Of a stretch of DNA of 64,000 nucleotides, positions 37,701 to 50,645 are shown one piece after another (position 1 is the stretch's first letter; each line of letters opens with the position of its first letter). The notes below the pieces were generated by a model, which had not been told where the DNA came from, did no database searches, and saw only the letters and a program-made list of their open reading frames with translations. Made by a program: the position numbers and the translations under genes. The DNA is from Bacidia rubella (Eukaryota > Ascomycota > Lecanoromycetes > Lecanorales > Ramalinaceae), in the NCBI GenBank assembly GCA_032158265.1, contig JAVTIF010000008.1:310001-374000 (forward strand), written 5' to 3'.

Positions 37701-39573
37701 TTTATCTAGCCGTTTTTTAATAGATTTATATATCTTTTGCTTATATTATTCCTTCTAAAAAGATATCGCGGCTTATAGTAAATATTTAGGATCTCTAAGT
37801 TATTATTTTATAAAACTAATATAATAAAATTAAATATTTTTATATCTTTTAAAAATTTCGGAAGTCACGAAGCTAATACAATCTATAACGGAAAAAGATT
37901 AGAAAATAGCGTCTTTAATATTTCCGTCTTTAAAATCAATTTTTTAATAGCTTAGTAGAATAAATTCGGCGTCCGCTTATTTTTAAGTTCTTTTTTTTAA
38001 TATATCTCCGAGTTTCGTATATAGATTTATTACTATTATATAGAATTTCATATTTATTGCCTAAATATCTTTATAATAAGCTAGCTTTTATATAAGATAA
38101 TTATTCGTTTGCGAGAGTTCTACTATTTGCTCTGCTGGAGAAACAAAGCGTTATTACTTTAATATCCGGAGCTAATATAGCAATTATTTATAAATAAAGG
38201 TAATACCCCTATTCCTTATAATATAATTATCTATAGCAGCGATATTATCTGTTTTATTGGAATTTGGCTATTAGCGAAACGCTAAATATATAAATAATAG
38301 CTACTATATCATTTAAAAGTCTTAAAAAGTAATACGTTGATTATTCTTGCGTATTTCTGTCTTCCGGGGCTTATTTATTATATCTGAAGTATATCTATAT
38401 ATTCTTTTTTATTGTTTATTTTTAGTTATAAATAAGGATCAGTTTTATATCTTTTTTTCAATTGCTATATTATTTATATTAATATTAAAGATATTTAGTT
38501 TAAATATAATATTTAACAAGAAATCTATAGTAGCTTAAAAATAATAGTTTAAAAACGCATTTATAATTAATTGAAAAAACATTTTTCGAAATTGTTTTAA
38601 GTATAATATTTATATAAAGCTTAAGAATAGTAGTCATTTTAGGATATATAATTAAAATATATTTTCGAAAATGCAAGAAAATCTATTTTAAGGTTTAGAA
38701 CTAAATACCCCTAAAGCAGGAACTAGATACTATTAATTCGATTCTATATAATTTGCGCTAATATATATTAACCGTTTGATTTATTTATATACTTCTATTT
38801 TAGGCAATAAGTCAAAATATATTTCAATTATTTAAAAACTTATTTTATCTCTATATTGCATTCTAGTCTATTTATATATATAATTTCAGTAAGCCAAAAT
38901 ATCACTGAATCTATAATTCTCTTAATAAAAAAGAATAACGTGCCTATAAACTTACCCGCTAATATATATACAAAATCGCGTTTAAATTTGCAGTTTTTAT
39001 TATTATATAGGAAATTAATCCCGGGTCTTTAGCTATAATTATGTCGTTGCTTTCCTTAAACATATATACAGAATACGACTATAAAGGCGATACTTTTAGA
39101 AAAACCTTTATTTACTCTCAAAATATAGCATTCAGAAAAGATAGCAATAATAAATATAAAATAAAATTTAAATCAATATAATTCTCCTGAGTATTATAGA
39201 ATTAAAAACAACTAAATCTAAATCGTACGGGCTAAGATAAAAATCAAAGCTAAGTTTATATTTATAAAAAGTACTTAATAAGATTCTAGATAGAAATAAA
39301 AACAGGCTATTATAATATTCCCGATAAAAAGCCTAAGTATATCCGTTTATAGCATTATTAGGTATAAAAAAGCGAGCAATAAATACTCTAAAATCGTATA
39401 TCTAATATAGTCAATATATATATTTTAGTCTATAACTTTTTATATATATTCTATTTAGATCTGTAACTAATCTCACTAATATTTTACTTCAAAAGATAAT
39501 AAATGATATCGAGAGAATCGGTGCATAATGCGAGCATTCATATTAAACGACACATATTGTATTTTTCCATTTA
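37701..39573. other. no identifiable gene; RIP-degraded sequence
   Basis: AT-rich. The hydrophobic open frame at 38347-38538 is in a different frame from the relic to its left and has no motif. Confidence 0.45.
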
Positions 39574-41008
39574 ACGTCCATCCTTGTATAGCGAGAATCT
39601 TACCGTGCTGAGATGAATTTACTGTTAAGGTATCTGAAATTCCTTTTTTGCAAAAGTACAATATATTATATTATATAATTGTTCTTTAGCTATTCTTTTA
39701 TTAAAGACTAATATGCAAAAAGAAAAATACTATAATATTAGTTATATTATTGATTATCTTATAAAGGGTATTATAAGCTGCTCTAGTAATATTCCCCTTT
39801 TTTAATATAATAAACTATATTTCTTTGAACTTTAAAGCTATAATATAATAGTTCTATTGCAGAATAATATAGCGCCAAAATTAAGGATATTTAATTTTTA
39901 TAAATATGTATTCTGGGAGTTTTGCTATATAGAGAAAGATAATAGATTTGTATTTTATTATAAGGAATATTTAATATATATTAGTATATTAATCTTATAT
40001 AATATTAAAGCCAGGTCTGCCTATATTATATCTTTTATATGATTTTAGCTTTATTGAAGTATAATGCAATAAATCTTATCCTAGCATAATAAAATACTTT
40101 ATATTAATATATTATCTATATATTTTAATTTTTAAGTCTTTAAATTCTTTATTAATAGGACTGGTCAACTAGCTATATATATTACTATAATATTAGAATA
40201 TTTCTCCAGCTATAAGAGCTATTATATTACAAAAAGACAATAAATATAGCTAATTTTATATTTTATTAATAAGAATCTCTATATATATGCCCTTTAGAAC
40301 ATACTTTAATATATAATTAAATATAATTTTATATAAGATCTAAGATGCAAAATTAATAACAGAAATATATATATATTGCTTATATAACTAAATTAAAACC
40401 TATAAAGGCTTTAATAATAAATAAAGTTATTTTAATAATCTTAAAAATTATATAAAAATACTTTTATATAAAATTTAAATTTAAATATTAATTGAATTTT
40501 CTTTGTATAAGGCTTTAACTATTTTATTGCAGATAAAGTGCAAGTTTTATATATTTATAGTATTAGTATATCTCTATATATCTTGCTATTTCTTTAGCTA
40601 ATAATTTTATTAACAATTGCTATTATTACTTTATTCTTGTTTTCTTTTTAATTAACTTGCTTTTTATTATATTATAAAATAGTTAATTTTCTTTCTAGTA
40701 TTTTTAATAAATATTAATTTATTCTTTTTGCGCTTAAAATCATAAAATATAATCTTTATAATTTTTAAGATCTCTTAATATATATTATTAACCTCCGCTT
40801 TCTTCTTTATAACTATATAAAGTTCTATAGCTAAAGAATTTTAAGCTATTCTTAATTATTTAATAGATATATTTAAATATCGGGTTCCGAATCTCTGATT
40901 TATATCTATAATAATATTTTCTTTTGTTTCTTAGTTTTATTTATTGATTTTTAGCAGTTATTGCTAGGTTTAAGAGCGTTTTATAATTTACAGGTAAGGA
41001 AGGAATGT
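39574..41008. mobile_element. 1.43-kb TA-flanked repeat element, copy 1
   Basis: This 1435-bp segment is present again in inverted orientation at 62354-63787 (1434 bp). In both copies similarity begins at ACGTC(C/T)ATCC just inside a TA, runs through CGAGAATCTTACCGTGC, and ends at a GGTAAGGAAGGAATGT-type terminus (AATAAAAAAAAAATAT in copy 2), again just before a TA. A TA target duplication and a length near 1.4 kb fit a Tc1/mariner-type DNA transposon. The ends ACGTCCATCCTTG and ACATTCCTTCCTTA (inverted) are imperfect inverted repeats. I could not recognise the transposase or its catalytic residues, so the superfamily is not proven. An open frame at 39857-40042 has no assignable motif. Confidence 0.6.
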
Positions 41009-41322
41009 TATATGCCCCTGAATTTTCTCCTATAATATACGATTCGTGATAAGATATGTTTATAAGCCGATTAACAACCAATTAAATAAAGTATACCCGC
41101 TAATGAGCCCAGGACAGGGAAAGTTTATTAACTACTTTTATCTATAGAATATAGTAGCAAGTCTCTAAGAAAGGCTATTGTAGAACAGTCTAAAATAATA
41201 AGAAATAACCAAGTTAAAGCTAAAGCCAAAGCTAAGTCAGTTTATGTTATTATAATATAGTCCTTAAAGGCCGGAGAAGGATATATTATTGACTGTTACG
41301 GGTGTTACATTACTTCTTTAGT

Positions 41323-41400
41323 GTTTCGCAGGCCGGAAACCGCTTGGTTAGCGATTATTAAAGAATAGCTATAAATGCGGCACTTTCTGGCCTACGAAAC
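41323..41400. repeat. short GC-rich fold-back
   Basis: Left arm GTTTCGCAGGCCGGAAACC (from 41323) pairs with the right arm ending GGCCTACGAAAC at 41400, with 2-3 mismatches and a small gap. The outer arms are 21-24 nt around a 33-nt loop. It is GC-richer than its flanks, which suggests a late insertion or selection for structure. A similar fold-back lies at 51175-51242. Confidence 0.5.
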
Positions 41401-41409
41401 ATAGAATAA

Positions 41410-42570
41410 TAGATATTCCTAATTATTCGTTTATTAATGTTTAAGCGGCCGAAAAAGGATCCTTTGATAGCTCTATACCGGATTAACGGTCGGACCGGAA
41501 ATTATAGATAAAAATGTCTAATCTATAGCGCCGTGCGAGGCAAAATGCTCTTTCCGGTTTTTTTTTACAAGGAGTAAACAGAAAAACAAATACGGTTCTA
41601 TTATAATCTTTTTCGTTTTCGTTTTGTTATAAATACGTATTATATCTTTGTTATTTATTTTAAATACCAATATATAGTACCTTTTATTCCCTTACTAATA
41701 TTATTGTTATCGGATTTGGCGTTTATTTATAGTAAAACGTGAGAATGTAACCTTTCTCTCCTCTAATTAGAATATAAATATTGTTAGTTTACTTTCCATT
41801 GTTAATAGTTTTTTTATGCCTTTTTTATATTGTAGCTAACGTTCTATTTCTAAAAGAGTATTTGTCCGATACTTTAAACCTTCAGGCTTTAGGGTACTTG
41901 TCGTTTTTTTTATAGCGTACGGAGCTCGTAATAGACCTCGATAGAAGCCCGTATAATAGAGATTACTAGAAATGAGAGGTATTGTAATAAGCGGGTCTTT
42001 AAAGTTTAGGCTAAAACATAGCCGGCAAAAAAATCTCTTTTTTCTCCCGGGAAGTCAATGCAATATAAAAAGCACGCAGACCTAGAAGAGAATTAAAGTG
42101 ACAAGTATATATAGAAGGAGGAGGGGTACACATAAAACGAAAAAACGGCGCCGTAGCTTTCGTTATTGTTAGTTCCTTATTTATCTGCTTTAGCTATATT
42201 ACTGTAGTTGGAAGTCTAATCGGAATAAAAAGGGTAATAAATAAGGTCAGAACAAAGCTACCTAGTTATCCGTTTTATCCTGGTCTAGTGCAGTAGTTTA
42301 TATTTTAATAAAACCGTCGTAATCCCTGGTATTGCTACGTTTATTGTATTAATAATAGAGATTTATTTATTTATATTTTTACTGGCCTTTATCCGCTAAT
42401 TAATAGGGTATAGTACGCGAAGTGAGGTTTTCGTCCAGCGAAGTAAACCGCTTGTTTTAGCGTTATGTTAATTTTATAATAGACTTTAAGAATATCTTCT
42501 GTAGTGGCTCGTCTTTAGCCGGAATATTAAGCTAAATAGTGTTATTCGTAATATAGAAATAATATTATAA
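41410..42570. other. degraded but slightly GC-richer sequence, no gene assigned
   Basis: Contains short inverted pieces (for example CCGGATTAACGGTCGGACCGG near 41479) and purine-rich stretches (42117-42126). No coherent reading frame or element boundary was found. Confidence 0.4.
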
Positions 42571-42655
42571 TAGGCTTCCGTTTAGTTACTATTTCTTCTC
42601 CTAAGATCTCCGTATCCAGCTTTTTATTAAAGTAATATAATACATAAATCGGTAG
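42571..42655 (+). repeat. 85-bp direct repeat, left copy
   Basis: Matches 44351-44436 in the same orientation, sharing CGTATCCAGCTT/TGTATCCAGCTT, ATTAAAG and AGTATAA-like blocks. The two copies bracket repeat copy B. They could be short LTRs or terminal repeats of a small element. Confidence 0.4.
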
Positions 42656-42974
42656 AGTGCTATCCTTACCTTTTAGTTACAGAATTTATATCATTTATAA
42701 TAATAATATTTCTAACAATTAACTTAACTATGAGACTTGGTAATAACCGAAGATCGCCGCTTAATCTATTCGATTTTATTATATTACTTTTAACGTTTAA
42801 TATATAGGAGAATATTATTATTTATTGACTAGGCTATATTATTGCGAACTATTACTGGACTAGATATAGCTATTACATTGAATCGAGCTACCAGAAAAAA
42901 AGCGATAATTTATACCGATTTAATAATAATCTCTGAATTTTATTGCATCGGTATTAGCTATATATATCTAATTT

Positions 42975-44000
42975 GAATCTAGATTTACTTAGGAATTATA
43001 ATGCTCCAAAATCTATAAATAGTTCGAAAATCATTATAAGCTCGATGCCCCGTTTGGGACGGTTTTTTATAGGAATCTGTAAAATCGATTTTATAGTATG
43101 TTTTTTTTAGGAAGCAATCAATCTCGGATAATCCGCACAAACTATGAAACGTGCAAAAAGCCTCGATTCAGGCCGCTAACTAAAGGATCTCTCTTAGATA
43201 TTCTAGAAGGATGAACTTATTAGCAAACTATAGAAAAACGATCTTTTAGGCTATTAATGCTAATGGAGACGGCTAGCTAACTAATTAGAACCGATTTAAT
43301 ATATAGTCACTATAATATTATGAAATTATTTAATATATACGTAATAATCAACTAACTATAGTCTCCTCCCTCTTATTCCTTATACCTTATTCTTTTTAAA
43401 CTAGTATTAGAGATGCTCGAGTTTTAAGTCGAGTTCTTAGCTTCTATAGATTTACTGCAGATTCAATGTATTTATAAACAGATTAGTTGTCGGTTTTTAG
43501 AACCTTTTAAACGTCGGTCGTAGTATTAAGCGGTTATATAAAGCTAAAAAACTACGTCTTATTGGTAAATGAGTAATTAGACGCCGCTTATAAGTTATAT
43601 CGGATTTTAATAGTTTAGGACGGGCATTATTACTGGTCTCGCGGGATTTAAATCATAAAAGCTTATGATTGAAAGTTTTTTCGTATATATCCACTACAAT
43701 AAGTTAGAAAGATTGTTGAACAATATTTCGCGCATTTGGTTTATAATATTCCTTATTGAAGCTTTTACCTCTAATATAATAGTAATTTCTGGATCTTTAA
43801 TCGCCTAACATCTAAAAACCTTTAAATAGTAAGTATAATATTTATAGTTACTCTTAGAAACCCAATAATACCGAAGTCTCTATATCTCGCTGTTAGTATT
43901 AAACGATAGTATTTAGGTTTTATTATAAAATCTAATTTCCAAATCTATCGCTTAACGTAATTTAAGGAGGTTATATGCCACGCTCGTTTTATTATTCTTG
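42975..44000. repeat. repeat family, copy B (less mutated)
   Basis: Same-orientation partner of 30350-31350, with more surviving C and G. Its minus strand gives protein-like readings: GKSFNKEYYKPNARNIVQQS, then KRRLITHLPIRRSFLALYNR, with an upstream frame ARYRDFGIIGFLRVTI. The family is the one forming the distal part of the dead minus-strand gene region at 30-34 kb. B is cut off near 44000, where A continues. It lies between the 85-bp direct repeats at 42571 and 44351. Confidence 0.6.
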
Positions 44001-44350
44001 TTTTGCTATTTGCTTGCTGGAATTTAAAGAGCCAGATCTTGCGTCTACCCCTGGCAAGGCGTGAGTATAGCCTTTTCCCTAATTTGGCTAGAATATATAT
44101 ATTATTAAAAGTCTTCCTTTTATTATTAATGATACTTTTGTGCCTCTTTCATACCGGGGCTAGGGCTAAAAGAAAAGGCATATATAAAGGGGCAAAAGAG
44201 AGTATATTAGAGGAACGAACTTGTAGCCTTTTTCCCCGCTTTTCTGTTAATGTGAGTTTTATTACTATAACTAATAAGTATATAAGGATAGAAAGGATGA
44301 CCGAAAAGCTTAAAATAGAGCTACGTTATCCGTATTAATAGTATCTAATA

Positions 44351-44436
44351 TAGCTCCTATTTAGCTATAGTCTTTTCTCCGAGGCTTTCTGTATCCAGCT
44401 TAATATTAAAGCAGTATAACGCGCTTTACTTAATAG
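44351..44436 (+). repeat. 85-bp direct repeat, right copy
   Basis: Partner of 42571-42655, about 1.78 kb away. Differences are mainly transitions. Confidence 0.4.
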
Positions 44437-44579
44437 GAGGGCTATTTATATAATAAAGCTACTAAAAGAAACTAGGCATATTTAAGAGCAAAAACAAGAA
44501 CGAGCTTAGTTGAAAATTAATAGTTATCTATAATCAGTTTTAAATAAAAAAATAGAATCTGTTAAGTAGGTTATCGAAT

Positions 44580-45165
44580 ATATTAGCTAACATATAACGA
44601 TCCACAAGAAAGGGTCTAAAAACGGATTAGTTACCGAAAGCTTTATCGCGAAATCTGCATTATTTACAACCAAAATATTTTTGATAACTATGTCGACTAT
44701 AAAGGCTTTATTATAACCGAAGATTATTGCATTATTGAAAATTTAGGCGGGAAAATCTTAAATAGAATTTCAATTGTCTATTTAATTGTATTAAGCAATG
44801 TCCGGCATTTAGTATGCAGGATAATATTATTATCTATTGTAAAGAGCAATTGCTATAGACTTTCGTTAGACTTAATACAGCTATTATAATATATCAAACC
44901 AATAAAATTCACTTGTCGGAAAGTTAGTAACCTAGATCGATCCATTTATAATACAATAAAATTTCACGCGTATATATCAGCTATATACCTCAGGATAAAT
45001 ACAGACTAACCGAGGCGTTTGTACTGTTTAGAATTCTCTCGCAAAGCGCGATCGCTTAGTCGATTAGCTTTTTCTAATTATTATTATATATTACGTCCGA
45101 GCTATAGCGAAAAGGTTAACGAACCCGTTAATTATAAGTTATAAATTTAACTATAATCCTATGGC
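44580..45165 (+). pseudogene. unidentified coding relic next to the satellite array
   Basis: One + frame of about 190 codons with very few stops: KLYREICIIYNQNIFDNYVD, YKGFIITEDYCIIENLGGKI, VLSNVRHLVCRIILL, ISAIYLRINTD, RRLYCLEFSRKARSLSRLAF and PSYSEKVNEPVNYK. The C-terminal C-L-E-x-S with a downstream Tyr-rich segment could be an eroded C2H2 finger, but the second Cys is Arg, which RIP does not explain, so I do not call it. This is one of the better preserved frames in the window. Confidence 0.4.
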
Positions 45166-45389
45166 TTTTAATAGGATCTATAATTCGCTTAACTCTTAAT
45201 TTTTACCTTCTAGAGATCCAACTATAAATCAAGTGTTCTACGAAGCCTGTCCTGTCTAGACAATAAGACTCCCTTATGTCTTATCTCTTATATTTGTTGG
45301 CGGTATAATAACTGCTCCAACCGAGAAAGCGGGAGGGTATAGGCTAGTAAAACGTTAGGTATGTTTATATTGAACAAACTACAAGTAAT

Positions 45390-48300
45390 TATAGTATATT
45401 ATAGCTAATCTAAGATATATTAGATAGGGAGTAAATATTATTATTAGTCTATTAAAAACGCTGAATAGCAGTAATAGCTAATTGCGAAATCCATTAAATA
45501 GTCTATAAGTATTAATACTAATCTATCAAAAATATTAAAAGGCAACAATAGCTGATTACAAGATATATTTAATAGCTTATAAATATTATTATTAATCTAT
45601 CGAGGATACTAAATATTAGCGGTAGTTAATTGCAAGATATAATAAACAGGATATAAATAATATCATTAGTCTATCAAAAACGCTAAATAGCAATAATAGC
45701 TAATTACGAGATTTATTAAATAGTCTATAAATATTAATATTAATTTATTAAAGATATTAAAAGGCAGTAATAGCTAATTGCGAGATATATTTAATAGCTT
45801 ATAAATATTATTATTAGTTTATCGAAAATACTAGATATTAACGATAGCTAAATATAAGATATATTAAACAGAAAATAAGTATTTCTATTAGTTTATCGAA
45901 GATACTAGACACTAGCAATAGCTAATTACAAGATATATTAAACAGGAAATAAATATTGTTATTAGTTTATCAAAAATATTAAATGGCAACAGCAGCTAAT
46001 TATAGGGTATATTAAATAGTATATAAGTAATATTACTAGTCTATTAAGGATACTGAATAATAGTAATAGCTGAATATATAGAATAGATCGTGAATATCGT
46101 CGTCGGTCTATTAAAAATACTGATTAGTAGTAGTAGCTAATTCGAGATAAACAGAATGTAAATCACTAGTCTGTCGGTAGCGTTAAATAGCAGCGATAGC
46201 TGATTACAAGATACACCGAACAGTATATAAGTAGCGGCATTAGTCTATCGAGGATATTAAACAATAGCGGTATTTAATTGCAAAAGATATTAAACAGCAA
46301 ATGAATATTAACACTAATTTATTAAAGATACTAATTAGTAGCGGTAGCTAATAGCAAGATATACTAAACAGGTTATAAATATTATTATTAAACTATTAAC
46401 GAGGCTAATTAGTAGCAATAATTAATTCGAGATATATTAGACAATACATAAGTATTATTATTAGTCTATTAAGGGCACTAATTGGTAGCAGTCGCTGATT
46501 TGTATAATATACTGAATAGAATATAAGTATTGTTATTAGTTTATTAAGGACGCTAAATAACAGCAATAGCTAATTATAAGATATACTAAATAGTATATAA
46601 GTAGTAATATTAATCTATTAAAAATATTAAATAATAATAATAGCTAATTATAAGATATAATAAATAGGATATAAATATTATTATTAGTTTATCAAAAATA
46701 CTAATTGGCAGCGATAGTTAATTTGCGCAATATAACAAATAATATATAAATAGCGATATTAGTCCATTAAGGATACTACCTTAATTAACAGCAATAGCTA
46801 ATTACAAAATATACTAGATAAAAAATAAATATCGCATTAGTTCGTTAAGGACGCTAAATAGCAGCAATAGCTAATTTGCGCAATATATTAAATAGATTAT
46901 AAGTATTATTATTAGTCCATTAAAAATACTGAATAATAGTAGTATCTAATTTGTATAATATATTAAACAAAATATAAGTATTGTTATTAATTTATTAGGG
47001 ACGCTAAATAATAGCGGTATTTAATTTACGCGATATATTGAACAGAATATGAATATTGTTATTAGTCTATCAAAAATACTAATTGGCAGCGGTAGCTAAC
47101 TTGTACGATATAACGAACAGTACGTAAATAGCGATATTAGTCCATTAAAGACACTGATTAACAGCAATAGCTAATTCGAGCTAAACAGAATATAAATATT
47201 GTCATTAATCTGCCGGTAATATTAAATAGCAGCGATGACTGATTGCAAGATATATCGAACAGGACGTAAATAGCGACATCAATCCGTCAAAAGCGCTAAA
47301 TAGCAGTAATAACTAATTACAATATATATTAAATAGTGTATAAATATTATCATTAATATATCAAAGATACTAAATTGCAGCAATAGCTGATTTGCACAAT
47401 ATATTGAACAGCTTGTAAGTATTTTTATTAGTCTATTAGGGACGCTAAAGGGTAATAATATCTAATTTGCGCGATATATTAAACAGAAAATAAGTATAAT
47501 TATCAGTCTATTAAGGATACTAAATAGCAGCAATAGCTGATTGCGGGATATACTGAATAATTTATAAATAACAATATTAGTCTATTAAAGATACTAGACG
47601 CTAGTAGTAGCTAATTGCACGATATAATAAACAGAAAATAAATATAATTATCTGTTTATTAAGAATATTTAGTGGCAGCGGTAGCTGATTGCGGGATCTA
47701 CTAAATAGCTTATAAATAGCAATATTAGTCTATCGAAGATACTAGAAACTAGTAATAACTAATTGTACGATATAATAAATAGAATATAAGTATAATTATC
47801 TATCTATTAAGAATACTTAGTGGTAGTAGTAGCTAATTATAGGATCCACTAAACAGCTTATAAATAGCAACATTAATCTATTAAGAATACTGGAAATTAG
47901 CAGTAGCTAATTACAAGATATAATAAATAGGATATAAGTAGTATTATCAGTCCATTAAAAATATATAATAATAGCGATAGCTAATAGCAAGATATATTAA
48001 ATAGAAAATAAATATCGTTATTAGTCTATTAAGAACACTAAATAGCAGCAATAGCTGATTATAAGATACACTAAATAACTTATAAATAGCAATATTAGTC
48101 TATTAAAAACATTAAATAGTAACAGTAATTAATTATAAAATACGCTTAATAAAGAATAAATATTAATATTAATCTATTAAGGATGCTGATTAACAGCAAT
48201 AGCTGATTGCAAAATATATTAAATAGAATATAAATAGCAATATTAATTTATCAAGGATATTAGAAACTAGCGATAGCTAACTATAAGATATAATAAATAA

Positions 48301-50645
48301 AATATAAATATTATTATCAATCTATTTAGGATATTTAATAGCAGCAATAGCTAATTAAGGGATATATAAAATAATATATAAGTATTTTTATTAATATATT
48401 AGAGATATTAAATAGCAGCGGTAGCTAACTATAAAATATACTGAATAGCATATAAATATCGTTATTAGCTTATTAAGGACATTGAATAGCAATAATAGCT
48501 AATAACGAAATATACCGCACAAAAAGTAAGTATTATTATTAATATATTAAGGATACTGAATAGCGGCAGTAACTAATTTGCGTAATATATTAAATAAAAA
48601 ATAAATATTGTTATAAGTCTATTAAAGACATTTAGTAATAATAATAGTTGATTGCGAGTTATGCTTAATAGAAAATAAGTAGTAATATTAATTTATCGAG
48701 GATATTAGAAACTAATAATAGCTGACTACCAGATATAATAAACAGGAAATAAATATTATTATTAATCTATTAAAGATGCTAAATGGCAGCGGTAGTTAGT
48801 TGCGAAATACTTAATAGCCTATAAATATTAATATTAATCTATTAAAGATATTAAATAGCAGTAGTAGCTAATTTGCGCAATATACTAAATAGATTATAAA
48901 TATTATTATTAGTTTATTAAGGATATTAAACGGCAATAATAGCTGATTATAAGATATACTAAATAGCTTATAAATAGCAATATTAGTCTATTAAGGATAT
49001 TGAATAATAGCAATAGCTAATAGCAAGATAAATTGAACAAAAAGTAAGTATTATTATTTGTTTATTAAGAATATTGAACAGCAGTAATAGCTAATTGCGA
49101 GATATACTGAATAGCTTATGAATAGCGATATTAGTCTATTAAAGATATTAAATAGTAATAATAATTAATAACGAGATAGACTAAACAAGAAATAAGTATT
49201 ATTGTTTATTTATTAAGAATACTAAACGGCAGTAATAGCTGATTGCGAGATATATTGAATAAAGAATAAATATTAATACCAATTTATTAAAAATGCTGAT
49301 TAACAGCGGTAGTTAATTTATACGATATATTGAATAGGTTATAAGTATTATTATCAGTTTATTAAAGATGCTAAATAGCAGCGGTAGCTAATTATAGGAA
49401 ACGTTAATAGTATATAAATACTATTATTGCTATATTAAATATACTGAACTGTAGTAATAGCTAATTTCGAATTATGTCGAATAGCTTATAAATAGCGATA
49501 TTAGTCTATCAAGGACACTAAATAGTAGTAATAGCTGATTTGCAAGATATACTAAATAGTCTATAAGTATTGATATTAATCTATTAAAAATGCTGATTTG
49601 CAGTAATAGCTAATTACGAAATATACCAAATAGCTAGTAAATAACAATATTAGTTTATTAAAGATATTAAATAGCAATAATAGCTAATTTGCGCAATATA
49701 CTAAATAGATTATAAATATTATTATTAGCCCATCAAAGACGCTAAACGGCAGTAATAGCTAATTGCGAGATATATTGAATAGCTTATAAATAGCGATATT
49801 AGTCTATTAAGGATATTAAATAGTAGCAATAACTGATTTACGAGATATATTAAATAGGCAGTAAATATTATTATTAATCTATTAAAAATACTTATTTACA
49901 GCAATAGCTAATTACGCGATATACTAAATAGTCTATAAATATTAATATTAATCTATTAAAGATATTAATTAGCAGCAATAACTGATTACAAAATATACTA
50001 GATAATATATAAATATTACCACTAGTCTACTAAGGACGCTAAGAAGCAGCAGTAGCTAATTACAAAATACTTAATAGTCTGTAAATATCGATATTAATTT
50101 ATTAAAGATATTAAATAGCAATAATAGCTAATTTGCGCAATATATTGAACAGGATATAAATATTATTATTAATTTATTAAGGACATTGATTAGCAATAAT
50201 AGCTAACTTATGCGATATAACAAATAGTTTATAAATAGCAATATTAATCTATTAAGGACATTAAATAATAGTAGTAGCTGATTTGCGAGATATATTAAAT
50301 AGGGGGTAAATATTTTTATTAATATATTAAAAATGCTAATTAGCAGCGATAGCTGATTTGCGGGATATATTGAACAAAATATAAATAATATTATTAGTCT
50401 ATTAAGGACACTGAATAGTGGCGGTAGCTGATTTATATGATATATTAAACAGAATATAAATATTGTTATTAATTTATTAAAGATATTAAATAGCAGCAGT
50501 AGCTAATTACAAAATATACTAGATAATATATAAGTATTACTACTAATCCACTAAGGATACTAATTAGCAATAGTAGCTAATTGCGAGATATACTAAATAG
50601 ATTATAAATATCGTCATTAGCCTATTAAAAACGCTGAATAGCAAT
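45390..50645. repeat. 74-bp tandem (satellite-like) array, about 70 units
   Basis: Unbroken tandem array of a 74-bp unit; successive units start at 45468, 45542 and 45616, for example. The unit carries (in order) GCAGCAATAGCTAATTGCGA, GATATATTAAATAG, ATATAAATATTATTATTAGT and CTATTAAAGATACTAAATA. About 5.25 kb of sequence gives roughly 70 copies. Variation is almost all transitions. Seventy-four is not a multiple of three and units contain stops in all frames, so it is non-coding. Two unit types, one with TATTATTATTAGT and one with TAGCAATATTAGT, alternate around 47560-47880 with 148-bp spacing. The right edge is abrupt at about 50645. Function is unknown. Confidence 0.95.

Noticed and set aside
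38347..38538. Hydrophobic 63-codon frame
   Set aside because: AT-rich DNA naturally gives Ile/Leu/Phe-rich frames, and it is out of frame with the adjacent relic.
44003..44338. 111-codon frame with a hydrophobic segment
   Set aside because: Begins at TTG, not ATG, has no recognisable domain, and lies between two 85-bp repeats. Probably chance openness.
45390..50645. CRISPR-like periodic repeat array
   Set aside because: The 74-bp unit repeats in full with no unique spacers, and the context is eukaryotic. It is a tandem satellite.
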